Below, in pieces: positions 8,421 to 17,380 of a DNA stretch of 64,000 nt. The position numbers and the translations under genes were made by a program. The notes below the pieces were generated by a model, which had not been told where the DNA came from, did no database searches, and saw nothing but the letters and a program-made list of their open reading frames with translations. Origin of the DNA: an uncultured Clostridia bacterium (GTDB lineage: Bacteria; Bacillota; Clostridia; Christensenellales; Borkfalkiaceae); assembly GCA_934254825.1 (NCBI GenBank), contig CAKQMB010000008.1, positions 1-64,000 of the forward strand, written 5' to 3'. Within the stretch, counting starts at the first letter, position 1. Every line of letters starts with the position of its first letter.

Positions 8421-8425
8421 GATAA
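8417..8425 (-). promoter_or_regulatory. Single DnaA box
   Basis: TGTGGATAA is the exact complement of the consensus DnaA box TTATCCACA. It overlaps the end of the second NrdR-like box. Control of nrd genes by DnaA is known in E. coli; here it is only a single site, so the role is an inference. Confidence 0.45.
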
Positions 8426-8569
8426 GCGGTTAGTCGATAAACAAGCGTGAAACAGCGATTTTCAGGGGTTTTATTTTGCGATTTTACTTTCCGATATCGG
8501 CAAAGTACGCAGGGCTTCAAAAAGGTCGGGGAAAAGCGCGAAAAATCGTTTTGCCGTACTTACGAAGAC

Positions 8570-8606
8570 GAAAAATCGCGGCGATCGGGAAAGCCCGATC
8601 GCCGCG
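8570..8606 (-). terminator. Intrinsic terminator
   Basis: A 13-bp perfect stem (8577-8589 with 8594-8606, core GGCGATCGGG) with AAAG loop. The A-run on its left gives the U-tract for the minus strand. It ends the 881-aa gene. Confidence 0.85.
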
Positions 8607-8655
8607 AGACAAAAAATTCATTTTAAAAAATATTGGGGTTATTCGCTATATCCGG

Positions 8656-11301
8656 TTATTCGGTTTTGAGAAGATAACGTTTTTCGAAATACGTCATCGT
8701 TACGAAAAGCGAAAACGCGAGGATGATTATCGCGAGAGCCTTGACCGCATTGTTCTTGCTGTCCTTAACGATGAACTCGGTTCTTACATAACCGATTTTT
8801 CCGTCGTAAGAAATTTTCGCGTAATCCCCAGAAACCGACAACACCACGACCTTGACGTAAGACGTTATTTTGTCGGTAGTCGTCGTTAAATCCTCGTCGT
8901 AAACGTCCGCGCCGCCTTTCGCGTAAACATAAGCGTTTTCGATCGTTACATAAGAAGCTTCCGTCAGAATTGCTTCTTTTAAGAAAGTTTTCGGGATAAG
9001 ACCTTCGGAATTTTCCGTCTTAACGACGTAATATTCGTCTCCGTTGAATTTTATTTCGCCCGTGATTTCGATCTCGTCGTATTTCTTTGCCTTTTTACCC
9101 GTCGCGAAAGCCTTGTTTAAAATAGGCAAACCGTAAATTTCGAAATCGGTTACGGCGTAAGCCTTTAAAGCGAGCGGCGCGACGGCAAACCTGCCGTTTG
9201 AAAGAAAATCGGATTTACGGACTATCGCGACCCGCTTTTCTTTTAAAACGAGATAATATTTTCCGCCGAGATCTTTAACGGCGTAATCGTCGTCGCCGCT
9301 CTCGGTCGCAAATTTTTCGAACTCGAAATACTCGCCCGACAAAGAACCGGAAGAAACTTCGAAAAGTTTCGCGCCCTCGCGGAGTTTGCCGTAAGTTTCG
9401 TTTTCCGAATAACCGAGCGAAAAACCTGCGGGAATGTTTATGGTGTAAGGCGTGGCGATCTCCATATCCGTATCAGCCGAAGAACGAAGAATAAGTCCCT
9501 CGAAAATGAAATACGCGCATCTCGAATCGCAACTTGCCGCCATTGCCGCGGCGGGATTTATTTTGCCTAAGTTATCCGAAGTCTTTATGGTTTCGGAAAA
9601 CAATTTTTCGCCGCCGTCGTAACATTCGACGAGATTGTCCTCGAAAAGAAGATATATCTTTCCGTCGAGGTCGGTCTGCATCGAAAGAAGTTCTCTGCCC
9701 GAAACGACGGACGCGAGTATCGTCGCCGAGCCGTTTTCGTATTTATAAACGGTATATCCGCCGCCGCCCGGTCTTTTGACCGAGAAGTAAACGGTGTTGA
9801 ACGGGTCGACGGAAATATGCGTCGGAAGCCCGTCGATATTATCGAATTTTCTGATCGTTTCGAGTCCCGCGGAGGGATTTTCGGCGTTAAACGAGTACAA
9901 AACGGGGTTATTGAGCTGTCCGCCCGAGAAATAGAACACGTCGTCCATACCCGCAACGTCGCGAATTCTTACGCCCGAAAGCTTTTCGGCAGACTCGTAA
10001 AGGATTTCGGTTCGGAGTATCGGATCGTTTTCGTCCTCGCCCCGAACGATTTTCGCGATCGTGATTTTCGAAGTCGAGGTCGAAGCGTTGAAAGAAGAAT
10101 AAGCGAGATAATCGCCGTAAACGGCAAACCCGTCCGCGCCCGCGCTTATGTTTATTCTGTTATACGAACGCTCTTCGGGAGCTTTGTCCGCACCGTTTAT
10201 CACCACTATTCTGTCGCCGTCGAGCGCGTAAATCTTATCTCCGCAGATCGCGATGTCGCTCGCCTCTTCCGTAAGACGGTTGACGGCTTTCGAATTGGTC
10301 GTTATCGCAAAATCGGTGAAATCCGCCGCGTTAAGATCGAATTCCTGAACGGCGTTTATCGAATTTTCCTTATCGGTATTGTCCGCGTCCACAACCCAGA
10401 GTTTTCCGTCCACCACGCAGATACCTTTCGGGTTCCAGAGTTTTCCGAGGTCTCTCTCCCCGTCCGTCGCAACGGGACAGATAAGTTCGGACGTGCATGA
10501 AACGGGATCCGCCGAAAACAATCCTTCGCTCGAAGAATAATAAATCTCGTCGCCCGTCTCGGCGTTTTTCGCGATAGACTTGACGTTTTCGGCGTTCGGA
10601 ACTATCGTTCTTTCCTTGCCGCTTTCGGGAAGGTATTCCCTTATGGCTTTCGCGTCCGCCGAATAAAAATATGTGCGCCCGTCGTCCGTAAGAAGAACCG
10701 CCGAGGGGTTATTTGTTTCGTAATTGTATTTTCTGTCCGTCTTCCGCATAAATTCGAGTTCGCCGCCCTCCGTCACCGAAAGATCGTAATACGTTATGCC
10801 TTCGGTTGTCGTAACGGCGATCTCGTCGCCCGAAACGGAAAAGCTGTTGCTGCACGCGTTGCCCGTTTTGACCTGCGGGCGGGAAGACACGGCGTCGAAA
10901 TCCGAAACGTCGATATAGCAGATATTCGACCACTGCGTGAAAATCAGAAAGTTCTTGTACTTGGCTATCGACGAAACGCCTATCGACGGCGAGCCGCTTA
11001 TCGGAACGGAACGGAACTGCTCGCTTCCGCCGCTCCCCGAACACCTGTAAACGACTATCGCCCCCGCGTGAGATATCGCGACGAACGTTTCGCCGTTTTC
11101 GTCGTAGCGGCAGATAGCGTAAGGATTGTCGAGCTTGTAATACTGCAAATAGCTCGTCGGCAGAAAGATATCGGTTTTAAGCCCCGTCCGACTTATGTCG
11201 GCGGAATTTTCCGCAGCCGCAACCGCCCCCGGGAATTTTATCGGGAGCAAAAGGGCGAAAAGGGATATTAAAATCAATATGGCGACAGCCGGTTTCCTCA
11301 T
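8656..11301 (-). CDS. Exported beta-propeller/SH3-like membrane-anchored protein
   Basis: 881 aa. A signal peptide (about 1-29) leads into some 640 residues of repeated beta strands with phrases such as GICVVDGKLWVVDADN and AICGDKIYALDGDRI, the pattern of a beta-propeller. Two SH3-like domains follow (about 700-770 and 780-850). The end is a transmembrane helix (ALAIIILAFSLFVTMTYF) with a short basic tail. The SH3 pattern near the C-terminus (KGGADVYDEDLTTTTDK) resembles the protein at 12231-13001, so the two look like relatives. Probably exposed on the outer membrane face. A promoter and a terminator bracket it as a single gene. Function unknown. Confidence 0.7.
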   Translation of the reverse strand: MRKPAVAILILISLFALLLPIKFPGAVAAAENSADISRTGLKTDIFLPTSYLQYYKLDNPYAICRYDENGETFVAISHAGAIVVYRCSGSGGSEQFRSVPISGSPSIGVSSIAKYKNFLIFTQWSNICYIDVSDFDAVSSRPQVKTGNACSNSFSVSGDEIAVTTTEGITYYDLSVTEGGELEFMRKTDRKYNYETNNPSAVLLTDDGRTYFYSADAKAIREYLPESGKERTIVPNAENVKSIAKNAETGDEIYYSSSEGLFSADPVSCTSELICPVATDGERDLGKLWNPKGICVVDGKLWVVDADNTDKENSINAVQEFDLNAADFTDFAITTNSKAVNRLTEEASDIAICGDKIYALDGDRIVVINGADKAPEERSYNRINISAGADGFAVYGDYLAYSSFNASTSTSKITIAKIVRGEDENDPILRTEILYESAEKLSGVRIRDVAGMDDVFYFSGGQLNNPVLYSFNAENPSAGLETIRKFDNIDGLPTHISVDPFNTVYFSVKRPGGGGYTVYKYENGSATILASVVSGRELLSMQTDLDGKIYLLFEDNLVECYDGGEKLFSETIKTSDNLGKINPAAAMAASCDSRCAYFIFEGLILRSSADTDMEIATPYTINIPAGFSLGYSENETYGKLREGAKLFEVSSGSLSGEYFEFEKFATESGDDDYAVKDLGGKYYLVLKEKRVAIVRKSDFLSNGRFAVAPLALKAYAVTDFEIYGLPILNKAFATGKKAKKYDEIEITGEIKFNGDEYYVVKTENSEGLIPKTFLKEAILTEASYVTIENAYVYAKGGADVYDEDLTTTTDKITSYVKVVVLSVSGDYAKISYDGKIGYVRTEFIVKDSKNNAVKALAIIILAFSLFVTMTYFEKRYLLKTE

Positions 11302-11344
11302 TTGTTTACCTACTTATTTTAAGCGATAATTATAATCTTCTTAG

Positions 11345-11374
11345 ATTATATCATATACCCGCGAAAAAAGACAA
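11345..11374 (-). promoter_or_regulatory. Sigma-A type promoter
   Basis: On the minus strand TTGTCT (11369-11374) and a perfect TATAAT (11345-11350) are separated by 18 bp, about 45 bp ahead of the 881-aa gene. Confidence 0.6.
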
Positions 11375-11502
11375 GGCTTTGACAAGTTTTTTTTGCGAAA
11401 TTTTACCGCGACGAAACCGAACGTCAACTTCACGGAATATTTTTCCTCTCGACACGTTTCGACTTTTTTCGCCGTCATTCGGAAAGAAATTAGGACAGGC
11501 AT

Positions 11503-11531
11503 TTGTCATATTTAAAATTATATTATACAAT
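11503..11531 (+). promoter_or_regulatory. Promoter overlapped by a LexA box
   Basis: TTGTCA (11503-11508) and TACAAT (11526-11531) are separated by 17 bp and point toward the 169-aa ORF. The LexA-type palindrome at 11529-11550 starts inside the -10 element and covers the expected transcription start. The gap 11302-11696 also holds a second promoter (11644-11671) and no gene I can support. Confidence 0.65.
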
Positions 11532-11550
11532 GCGAACATATGTTCGCATT
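11529..11550. promoter_or_regulatory. LexA (DinR-type SOS) operator
   Basis: A perfect 22-bp palindrome whose core CGAACATATGTTCG fits the Gram-positive LexA consensus CGAAC-N4-GTTCG exactly. Its position across the start point predicts repression lifted by DNA damage. Confidence 0.8.
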
Positions 11551-11643
11551 CGTCGTTCGGTTGTTCGGCTCTGCCGACCGACGGAGGAAAAACAAAGGAT
11601 TGATTTCAAAAAATTTTTTGCTTTAAAAACGTTCACAAAGGTC

Positions 11644-11671
11644 TTGAAAACGAAACCGACGTGAATATAAT
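11644..11671 (+). promoter_or_regulatory. Second promoter ahead of the 169-aa ORF
   Basis: TTGAAA (11644-11649) and TATAAT (11666-11671) are separated by 16 bp. The AAGGAGG RBS follows within 20 bp. The gene may thus have a constitutive promoter as well as the LexA-linked one. Confidence 0.6.
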
Positions 11672-11696
11672 CGAGACAAAAAAAGGAGGTCGACGT

Positions 11697-12206
11697 ATGT
11701 TTATCGAACAAAAGGCATTGCTCAGAAGCCTTGACGAAATGAGCGGAATTATAGAAAGTATGGACAGGAGATTTATGCTTAAAGCCCTCGGAAGTTTTTC
11801 ATGCAGACTTCCCGCGGAAATGCAGGCGGAAAAGCTTATCGAGCTTACCGAACGCAAAAAACAACTTCTTGTTTTAAGGCTCGACGTTTACGAAGCTCTT
11901 CGCATGATAAAACCCGAATACAAACGAGTTCTCGCCGAAAAATACGGCTTCGACGAAGATAAAAAAGGGGTCACGGACGAAAAAAACAGAAATTATTACA
12001 GAAAACTCGCCTTAGCCGTGGGCAAATTCAAAAAATCGCTCGACTCGCTCGACGTCACGACCGAAAAAATAAGAGAATACGCGCAAAAATTCCATTTTTT
12101 AAGCGAAGCGATCGCAATAGAAAAATCGCATTCGGTGAGCGCGGCGAACTTCGGAGTTTTGAAAAATACTTCGGGAATAAGCCTGAGACCCGTAAAAAAA
12201 GCTTGA
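11697..12206 (+). CDS. Uncharacterised helical protein, possibly phage-derived regulator
   Basis: 169 aa from the ATG that follows AAAGGAGGT; the longer frame from 11661 starts inside promoter DNA. The protein is charged and helical with no signal peptide. The middle (LRMIKPEYKRVLAEKYGF, then NYYRKLALAVGKFKKSL) resembles the end of sigma-like or ArpU/RinA-like regulators found beside terminase genes in prophages. That is a pattern judgement, not an identification. Expression is predicted to rise on DNA damage because a LexA box covers the upstream promoter. It could also be a small terminase subunit. Confidence 0.5.
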   Translation: MFIEQKALLRSLDEMSGIIESMDRRFMLKALGSFSCRLPAEMQAEKLIELTERKKQLLVLRLDVYEALRMIKPEYKRVLAEKYGFDEDKKGVTDEKNRNYYRKLALAVGKFKKSLDSLDVTTEKIREYAQKFHFLSEAIAIEKSHSVSAANFGVLKNTSGISLRPVKKA

Positions 12207-12230
12207 CTTTTATGCCTGAGACAAAAGCGT

Positions 12231-13001
12231 TCAGTCGTCGTCGAAACGGCTGTCGGATATGGCTTCGTCCTTCGCCCTGCCCTTACCCGACGGGCGGAAC
12301 AGAAGATACACGATAGAAATGGCGACCGCCGACACTCCTATTATCACCGCAAGCTGAACGCCGCTGCCCAAAGCCGCGGAAACGGGTTCGTCTTCTTTTT
12401 CGGAAGTCGTCTCCGCGACGCTTTCTTCCGTCGACTCCTCTTCTATTTTAAGTACGGGGACGGTAAACGAAAACACTGCGGACACGGGCGCGTAACCAAG
12501 ATACTTATCGCCCGAATTCGTCGTGGCGAGTCCGTAAACGTACTTTTCGCCGTTCGGTCTTACAAGCGTTCCGTAAAAATCCACGGTGCTGTTTTGCGTA
12601 AGCGTTTCGGAAAAGGTAAAATCGCTGTCCTTATAAAGCATGCAGGTCTGATTTACGGTAAGCGTTAAAGACGGGTACAAAACGGGCGGCTCTTCTTCGA
12701 CGATATTAAGTTCGTCCGTTCCTATGTAACCTTTTGCCGAGGGCTTGCTCGGGTTATCTCCCCGATATTCCACTTTCGCGCTCGAACCGTTTATCGATAT
12801 GACCTTTACATAATAACTGTAAGGCAGAGTAAACCAGGGAACGGCGAGCGACGAATCCATATACAGCACGACGTCCTCGCTCATAATGCGAGAATACCTC
12901 GCCCCGCCCGCCGCGGCAACGCCGTAATGCGACGTCGCTTCGCAAACGGGGAAAATCGATAATATAAACATTGCGACAAGCACGAGTATACTTTTTTTCA
13001 T
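12231..13001 (-). CDS. Exported SH3-like membrane-anchored protein
   Basis: 256 aa from ATG at 13001. The reading frame extends much further upstream, but that part is antisense to the terminase. Signal peptide about 1-32, one or two SH3-like beta domains (VLYMDSSLAVPWFTLPYSYY, GYIGTDELNIV), an acidic EES/EKEDE linker, then a transmembrane helix (VQLAVIIGVSAVAISIVYLLF) and a charged tail. It resembles the C-terminal part of the 881-aa protein. A TATAAT (13011-13016) lies only 9 bp before ATG and there is no clear RBS, so the message may be leaderless. It lies opposite to, and between, the 169-aa ORF and the terminase. Confidence 0.7.
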   Translation of the reverse strand: MKKSILVLVAMFILSIFPVCEATSHYGVAAAGGARYSRIMSEDVVLYMDSSLAVPWFTLPYSYYVKVISINGSSAKVEYRGDNPSKPSAKGYIGTDELNIVEEEPPVLYPSLTLTVNQTCMLYKDSDFTFSETLTQNSTVDFYGTLVRPNGEKYVYGLATTNSGDKYLGYAPVSAVFSFTVPVLKIEEESTEESVAETTSEKEDEPVSAALGSGVQLAVIIGVSAVAISIVYLLFRPSGKGRAKDEAISDSRFDDD

Positions 13002-13076
13002 AGTAAAAAAATTATACCGTTTTATTTTTTGAAAAAAAAGAAAATTCTTCGGAAAAAAAAGGAGATTTTGTCGTTT

Positions 13077-14504
13077 ATGACGGAAAAAGAAATAATCGGA
13101 AAAATCAGAATTCTGGAAAACGAACAGTCGAGAAGAAAAAATCTTGCGATAAACAAATACAACACGGGCAAAAAAATACACCTTAAACAACTGGCTTTTC
13201 ACAAGTGTCCTAAGCGCAACCGCTGGGTTTTCGGCGGAAACAGAAGCGGAAAAACCGAATGCGGAGCCGTGGAAGCCATTTATATGGCGCGCGGCATCCA
13301 CCCTTACCGCAAAAACAAAAAAGACGTGTTCGGCTGGGTGGTTTCCCTTTCCCGCGAGGTGCAAAGAGACGTTGCGCAAAGCAAAATCATGAAATACCTC
13401 CCGAAAGAATGGATTTCGGAAATAATAATGAGTTCGGGGCGGAAGGACAGCCCCGAAAACGGAATAATAGATCAGATAAAAATTAAAAACGTGTTCGGCG
13501 GAATTTCCACGATAGGATTTAAAAGTTGCGATCAGGGAAGAGAAAAATTTCAGGGAAGCTCCCTCGATTTCGTGTGGTTCGACGAAGAGCCGCCCGAAGA
13601 AATTTACCGCGAATGCAAAATGCGCGTTCTCGATAAATGCGGCGATATTTTCGGAACGATGACCCCTCTTAAAGGTCTCACTTTCATTTACGACGAGATC
13701 TATCTCAACGCCGGCGGATCGAAAGAGGTGTGGTACGAATTTTCGGAGTGGGCGGACAATCCTTACCTCTCGCCCGACGAAATCGGCGAACTCACCTCTT
13801 CTATGTCCGCCGAGGAACTCGACTCGCGCCGTTTCGGCAGGTTTTCGGCTTCCTCGGGACTCGTTTATCCCGAATTCGACGAAAACGTTCACGTTATCGA
13901 CCCTTTCGACGTTCCGTTCGACTGGCAATGTAACATTTCCATAGACCCGGGGCTTAACAATCCGCTTTCCGCGCACTGGTACTGCGTGGACTACGACGAC
14001 AACGTGTACGTTATCGCCGAACATTTCGAGGCGGGAAAAGACGTTGAATATCACAGCCGAAAAATCAAAGAAATATGCGACGAGATCGGTTGGAGAAAGA
14101 CTTCCGACGGAAGAATACGCGCGCTTATAGACTCGGCAGCAAATCAGAAAACGCTCGCCGCCTTAAAAAGCGTTACCGAGTTGTTTTACGATTACGGGAT
14201 AATCGCCAACCCCAACGTAAACAAGGATTTATTTTCGGGAATAGCCCGCGTCAAGGAATATTTCAAAAACAAACGCATTTTTATTTTTCGGAGCTGCGTC
14301 AATCTTATCCGCGAGCTGAAATGCTACCGCTGGGGCGACGGCGACGTTCCGAAAAAGACCGACGATCACTGTCTGGACGAACTGAGATATTTTATAATGT
14401 CGAGACCGCAGATAAAACCCGCTTCCCCGCAGATGACGGCAATTCAGAAAGACAAAGCCCGTCTTGCGAGAAAGATTTCCAAAAAGCGCAAAGCCGCGCG
14501 ATGA
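13077..14504 (+). CDS. terL: Orphan phage terminase large subunit
   Basis: 475 aa from the ATG after AAGGAGA. Terminases pump and cut phage DNA during packaging. The ATPase half has Walker A GGNRSGKT (residues 53-60) and Walker B with the catalytic acid (DFVWFDEEP). The RNase H-like nuclease half shows its acidic residues in SIDPGLNN, LIDSAANQ and DHCLDELRYF. All key motifs are intact and the length is normal. No portal, capsid, tail, integrase or small terminase is recognisable nearby, so this is not a whole prophage. It might be a relic, a gene-transfer-agent piece, or a recruited gene. The nearby LexA box hints at damage-linked expression. Confidence 0.85.
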   Translation: MTEKEIIGKIRILENEQSRRKNLAINKYNTGKKIHLKQLAFHKCPKRNRWVFGGNRSGKTECGAVEAIYMARGIHPYRKNKKDVFGWVVSLSREVQRDVAQSKIMKYLPKEWISEIIMSSGRKDSPENGIIDQIKIKNVFGGISTIGFKSCDQGREKFQGSSLDFVWFDEEPPEEIYRECKMRVLDKCGDIFGTMTPLKGLTFIYDEIYLNAGGSKEVWYEFSEWADNPYLSPDEIGELTSSMSAEELDSRRFGRFSASSGLVYPEFDENVHVIDPFDVPFDWQCNISIDPGLNNPLSAHWYCVDYDDNVYVIAEHFEAGKDVEYHSRKIKEICDEIGWRKTSDGRIRALIDSAANQKTLAALKSVTELFYDYGIIANPNVNKDLFSGIARVKEYFKNKRIFIFRSCVNLIRELKCYRWGDGDVPKKTDDHCLDELRYFIMSRPQIKPASPQMTAIQKDKARLARKISKKRKAAR

Positions 14505-14532
14505 AATATTTAAAAAGCGGGCAAAAAAAACG

Positions 14533-14553
14533 GGCGAACAACGTTCGCCTTTT
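14533..14553 (+). terminator. Intrinsic terminator
   Basis: GGCGAAC pairs with GTTCGCC across a 3-base loop and is followed by TTTT. It ends the terminase gene; the A-run on its left could also serve the minus strand. Confidence 0.75.
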
Positions 14554-14560
14554 CGAGATA

Positions 14561-14597
14561 ACGGTATAAAAACCGTAGGGGCGATTATCAATCGCCC
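14561..14597. repeat. Two adjacent small palindromes
   Basis: ACGGT/ACCGT (14561-14576) is followed directly by GGGCGATT/AATCGCCC with an ATC loop (14579-14597). The second has the look of the short GC palindromes (GTAGGGGCG type) that recur between genes in many Clostridia genomes. It lies in the convergent gap between terL and the MFS gene. Confidence 0.6.
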
Positions 14598-14730
14598 GCT
14601 TTGGTATAATGTCGTTAAAAATTGTAGCCCGCCGCTAAAAAAACCCAATAAAAAGAGTTGCGTTATCGCCATACCGAAACAATGCCGTTTATACGCAAAC
14701 AAAAACCTTTCAAAATCACGTTATATGCCG

Positions 14731-14746
14731 AATAATCGACTTATAG
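14731..14746 (-). repeat. Dispersed 16-bp motif, copy 2 (over the MFS stop codon)
   Basis: 15 of 16 matches, reverse orientation. It includes the TAA stop of the transporter gene, so it is the only copy that reaches beyond coding sequence. Confidence 0.75.
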
Positions 14747-15931
14747 CGTGGTTTTTTCGTTTTGATCGGACTTTTTCGAAGAGAATACGAGCATAAGCGT
14801 AAAGACGCAGATCATCACGGGATAAACAGTCGAAACAAGCAGTCCCGTTTTGATATCGGAAGAAACCGCGCCCGAAAGAGTGGGACCTATCGTACAGCCG
14901 ACGTCGCCCGCCAAAGCTAAAATTCCGAACATTTTCGTTCCGCCGCCGCGGTAATTTCTGCCTGCCAAGGCGTACACCCCGGGCCACATAATACCTACAA
15001 ACAATCCGCCGAAAGCTATCCCCGCAAGCGAAAGATACGGCGCGTTTGCCAGCGACGCGACGAGATAAGAAGCCGTCAGAAGAACGCTGCTACCCGTTAT
15101 AAAACCTTTTAAATTCATTTTGTCGCCGAGCATACCGTAAATCGTTCTCGAAACAGCCATACCGAACGCGAACAGACACGTTCCCAAAAGATCGCCCGTC
15201 GTTTTGCTCACGTTAAGGCTTACTTCGGCAAAATAAGAAGCCCACTGAGCTATTGCCTGCTCCGCCGCGCCCGAAGCGACCATAAGAACCATAAATATAA
15301 CAAATCCTTTCATGGCAAAGATTTGTTTATAAGTCATAGGATCGTCGTCGCCGTCAAGAGTTTCTATCGGGCATTTTGCAAACAAAATACTGTTCACGAC
15401 AGGCAAAACGGCTAAAATTATCGGCAAAAACATCCAGTTGTCGATAGAAAACAGGTTGAAAAACAGCGTTGCCGCAAGCACGACGAAGATATGCCCCCAA
15501 CAATAGAACGAATGGAGAAAACACATCGCGCCCGATTTGTTTTTGAGGGGCAACGCCTCGATAAGCGGGCTTAAAACGACTTCCACGAACCCGCCGCCGA
15601 TCGCCATAAAAAACGTCGCGATCAGAATTCCCGCATATGGCGGCATGCAAAACGGCAGAACGCCGAGAAAAATAAGCCCCAATGCGGAACAACTCTGCGC
15701 GATGATCGTGCTTAATCTGTAACCGAGTTTCGTCGCGATGATCGCCGACGAACTGTCGACCAGAATCTGTATTGCGAAATTGAGAAACACGATAAGCGTA
15801 AGTTGCCATTCGGCTATCCGAAACTGCACGGAAAATCTCGCGAACAAAAGCGGCGACAGATTGTTTACGACAGCCTGTATAACGTAACCTATATAACAGG
15901 CTACGAGAGTGAGATTGTAATTCTTCTTCAT
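14741..15931 (-). CDS. MFS transporter
   Basis: 396 aa with about twelve hydrophobic segments, the size of a 12-helix major facilitator. A helix including the phrase FLHSFYCWGHIF and the later GIAFGGLFVGIMWPGVYALAG resembles the sugar/fucose-permease side of the superfamily, but substrate cannot be read from sequence. No clear Shine-Dalgarno is seen upstream of ATG. It is convergent with terL and stands alone. It ends inside a copy of the 16-bp motif. Confidence 0.8.
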   Translation of the reverse strand: MKKNYNLTLVACYIGYVIQAVVNNLSPLLFARFSVQFRIAEWQLTLIVFLNFAIQILVDSSSAIIATKLGYRLSTIIAQSCSALGLIFLGVLPFCMPPYAGILIATFFMAIGGGFVEVVLSPLIEALPLKNKSGAMCFLHSFYCWGHIFVVLAATLFFNLFSIDNWMFLPIILAVLPVVNSILFAKCPIETLDGDDDPMTYKQIFAMKGFVIFMVLMVASGAAEQAIAQWASYFAEVSLNVSKTTGDLLGTCLFAFGMAVSRTIYGMLGDKMNLKGFITGSSVLLTASYLVASLANAPYLSLAGIAFGGLFVGIMWPGVYALAGRNYRGGGTKMFGILALAGDVGCTIGPTLSGAVSSDIKTGLLVSTVYPVMICVFTLMLVFSSKKSDQNEKTTL

Positions 15932-16068
15932 AATGCGTCAATTCTAACACAACCCGTTTTTTAAAGCAAATCTTTTTCCGCAAAATACGTTTTTTAACGA
16001 TTTATTTCGTTTTTTTTCGGTTTTTTTCGCCCGAGAACAAAAAATAACGCGATTTTCACTTATTTTGT

Positions 16069-16097
16069 TTGAAAAAAATCCGACGATAATATATAAT
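16069..16097 (+). promoter_or_regulatory. Sigma-A type promoter
   Basis: TTGAAA (16069-16074) and TATAAT (16092-16097) are separated by 17 bp, about 60 bp ahead of the DegV gene. Confidence 0.7.
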
Positions 16098-16154
16098 AAT
16101 GTTCGGGAAGTCTTTTTGTCTGCCCAAATAAATCCAATCTATTCGGAGAATTAT

Positions 16155-17000
16155 ATGAAAAAAATTGCAATCACTCTTGACAGCGCGTGCGATCTTTCCA
16201 AAGAACTCATAGAAAAATACGACTTTAAAGTAATTCCGTTCGGAGTTAATATGGGCGACAGATTTTTCTACGACGGAGAAGTAGATCCGCTCGAAATTTT
16301 CGAGTATGCCGACAACAACAAAACTCTTCCCAAAACCAACGCCGTAAACGAAGAAGCGTTCAAGGAGTTTTTCGGAAACATTCTTAAAGATTACGACGCG
16401 ATAATTCACTTCGATATATCCTCTGATATGTCGAGCGCGTACAACAACGCCGTGAACGCCGCGAAGAATTTCAAAAACGTTTACGTTATCGACAGCAGAA
16501 CGCTTTCCACGGGTATTTCGCTCGAAGCTATTTACGCGAAGAAACTCACCGAAACGATCTCTTCGCCCGAAGAAATAGTAGAAATGGTTAAAAAACGCAT
16601 ACCCAAGGTTCAGGCAAGCTTTATCATCGAAAGACTCGATTACCTCTATAAGGGCGGCAGATGCTCGGGACTTGCCCTTCTCGGCGCAAACCTCCTCCGC
16701 ATCAGACCCGAAATCGAGGTTATCGACGGAAATATGAAAAACACCGAGAAGTTCCGCGGCAAAATGGCGGACTGCGTTACTAAATATTGCAGAGGCACTC
16801 TCGAAAAATACTGCCACCCCGATAAATCGGTGATTTTCATCACGCACAGCGTTGCGGATCCCGAACTCGTGGAAGCGGCGAAAGCCGTCGTTTCCGAATA
16901 CGGTTTCGAAAACGTTTACGAAACGACCGCGGGCTGCACCGTTTCCAGCCACTGCGGCAAAAACACGCTCGGAATTCTCTATATCAACGACGCGGAATAA
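16155..17000 (+). CDS. DegV family fatty-acid-binding protein
   Basis: 281 aa, normal for DegV. The start at 16155 follows CGGAGAA; an in-frame ATG at 16065 lies upstream of the promoter elements and was rejected. DegV proteins bind one fatty acid and, in several Firmicutes, present it to fatty-acid kinase. Hallmarks are the opening ITLDSACDLSKEL, the middle DYLYKGGRCSG and the end SSHCGKNTLGI. Cytosolic, single gene with its own promoter. Confidence 0.9.
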   Translation: MKKIAITLDSACDLSKELIEKYDFKVIPFGVNMGDRFFYDGEVDPLEIFEYADNNKTLPKTNAVNEEAFKEFFGNILKDYDAIIHFDISSDMSSAYNNAVNAAKNFKNVYVIDSRTLSTGISLEAIYAKKLTETISSPEEIVEMVKKRIPKVQASFIIERLDYLYKGGRCSGLALLGANLLRIRPEIEVIDGNMKNTEKFRGKMADCVTKYCRGTLEKYCHPDKSVIFITHSVADPELVEAAKAVVSEYGFENVYETTAGCTVSSHCGKNTLGILYINDAE

Positions 17001-17123
17001 AATCAAACGTTATATAACTACGCTTTTTTGCGGTATAAAATTTAACATAATAAAATACGCTTTTGGTATAAAAACCTCTTTTTAAGTTCATAATAGAAAA
17101 GGACTTAAAAGGAGGTCTTTTAT

Positions 17124-17273
17124 ATGCAGAATAAAAACGACAGCATCAAATGCGACGTTTGCGATTGCGAACACAACTATCACGGACAGAATTGCACTCT
17201 CGGCACGGTCAAGATAACCTGCTCGGGCAAAAACTGCACCTGCTGCGGCGATTTCAACGATAAAAACAAGTAA
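17124..17273 (+). CDS. DUF1540 cysteine-rich small protein
   Basis: 49 aa, preceded by AAAAGGAGG at ideal distance. Eight cysteines lie in the pattern CDVCDC...C...C...CTCC, with the short DUF1540 layout (KCDVCDCEHNYHGQNC, TCSGKNCTCCGDF). The pattern suggests a small metal-binding protein; DUF1540 proteins are common in spore-forming Clostridia and have no assigned role. It ends before a strong terminator. Confidence 0.8.
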   Translation: MQNKNDSIKCDVCDCEHNYHGQNCTLGTVKITCSGKNCTCCGDFNDKNK

Positions 17274-17344
17274 ATCGGAAAAATCGTCGGGTTTCAAACC
17301 GACCCGGATCGAAAATACGTTTCCGATCGGCTGCCCACAACCGA

Positions 17345-17380
17345 AAAAACCTGCCGAGGTACGATCCGCGGCAGGTTTTT
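17345..17380. terminator. Bidirectional intrinsic terminator
   Basis: A 12-bp stem AAAAACCTGCCG (17345-17356) with CGGCAGGTTTTT (17369-17380). It ends the DUF1540 gene on the plus strand and probably the aro operon on the minus strand. Confidence 0.85.

Noticed and set aside
8476..8889. 137-aa plus-strand ORF
   Set aside because: It overlaps the terminator and the end of the 881-aa gene on the other strand and has no RBS.
13002..14054. Upstream part of the 607-aa minus-strand frame
   Set aside because: It is antisense to the terminase, which has intact motifs; only the part after ATG 13001 has a signal peptide and protein-like composition.
11661..14504. Complete prophage
   Set aside because: Only terL and one doubtful small ORF are phage-like; there is no portal, capsid, tail, lysis or integration gene and no attachment repeats.
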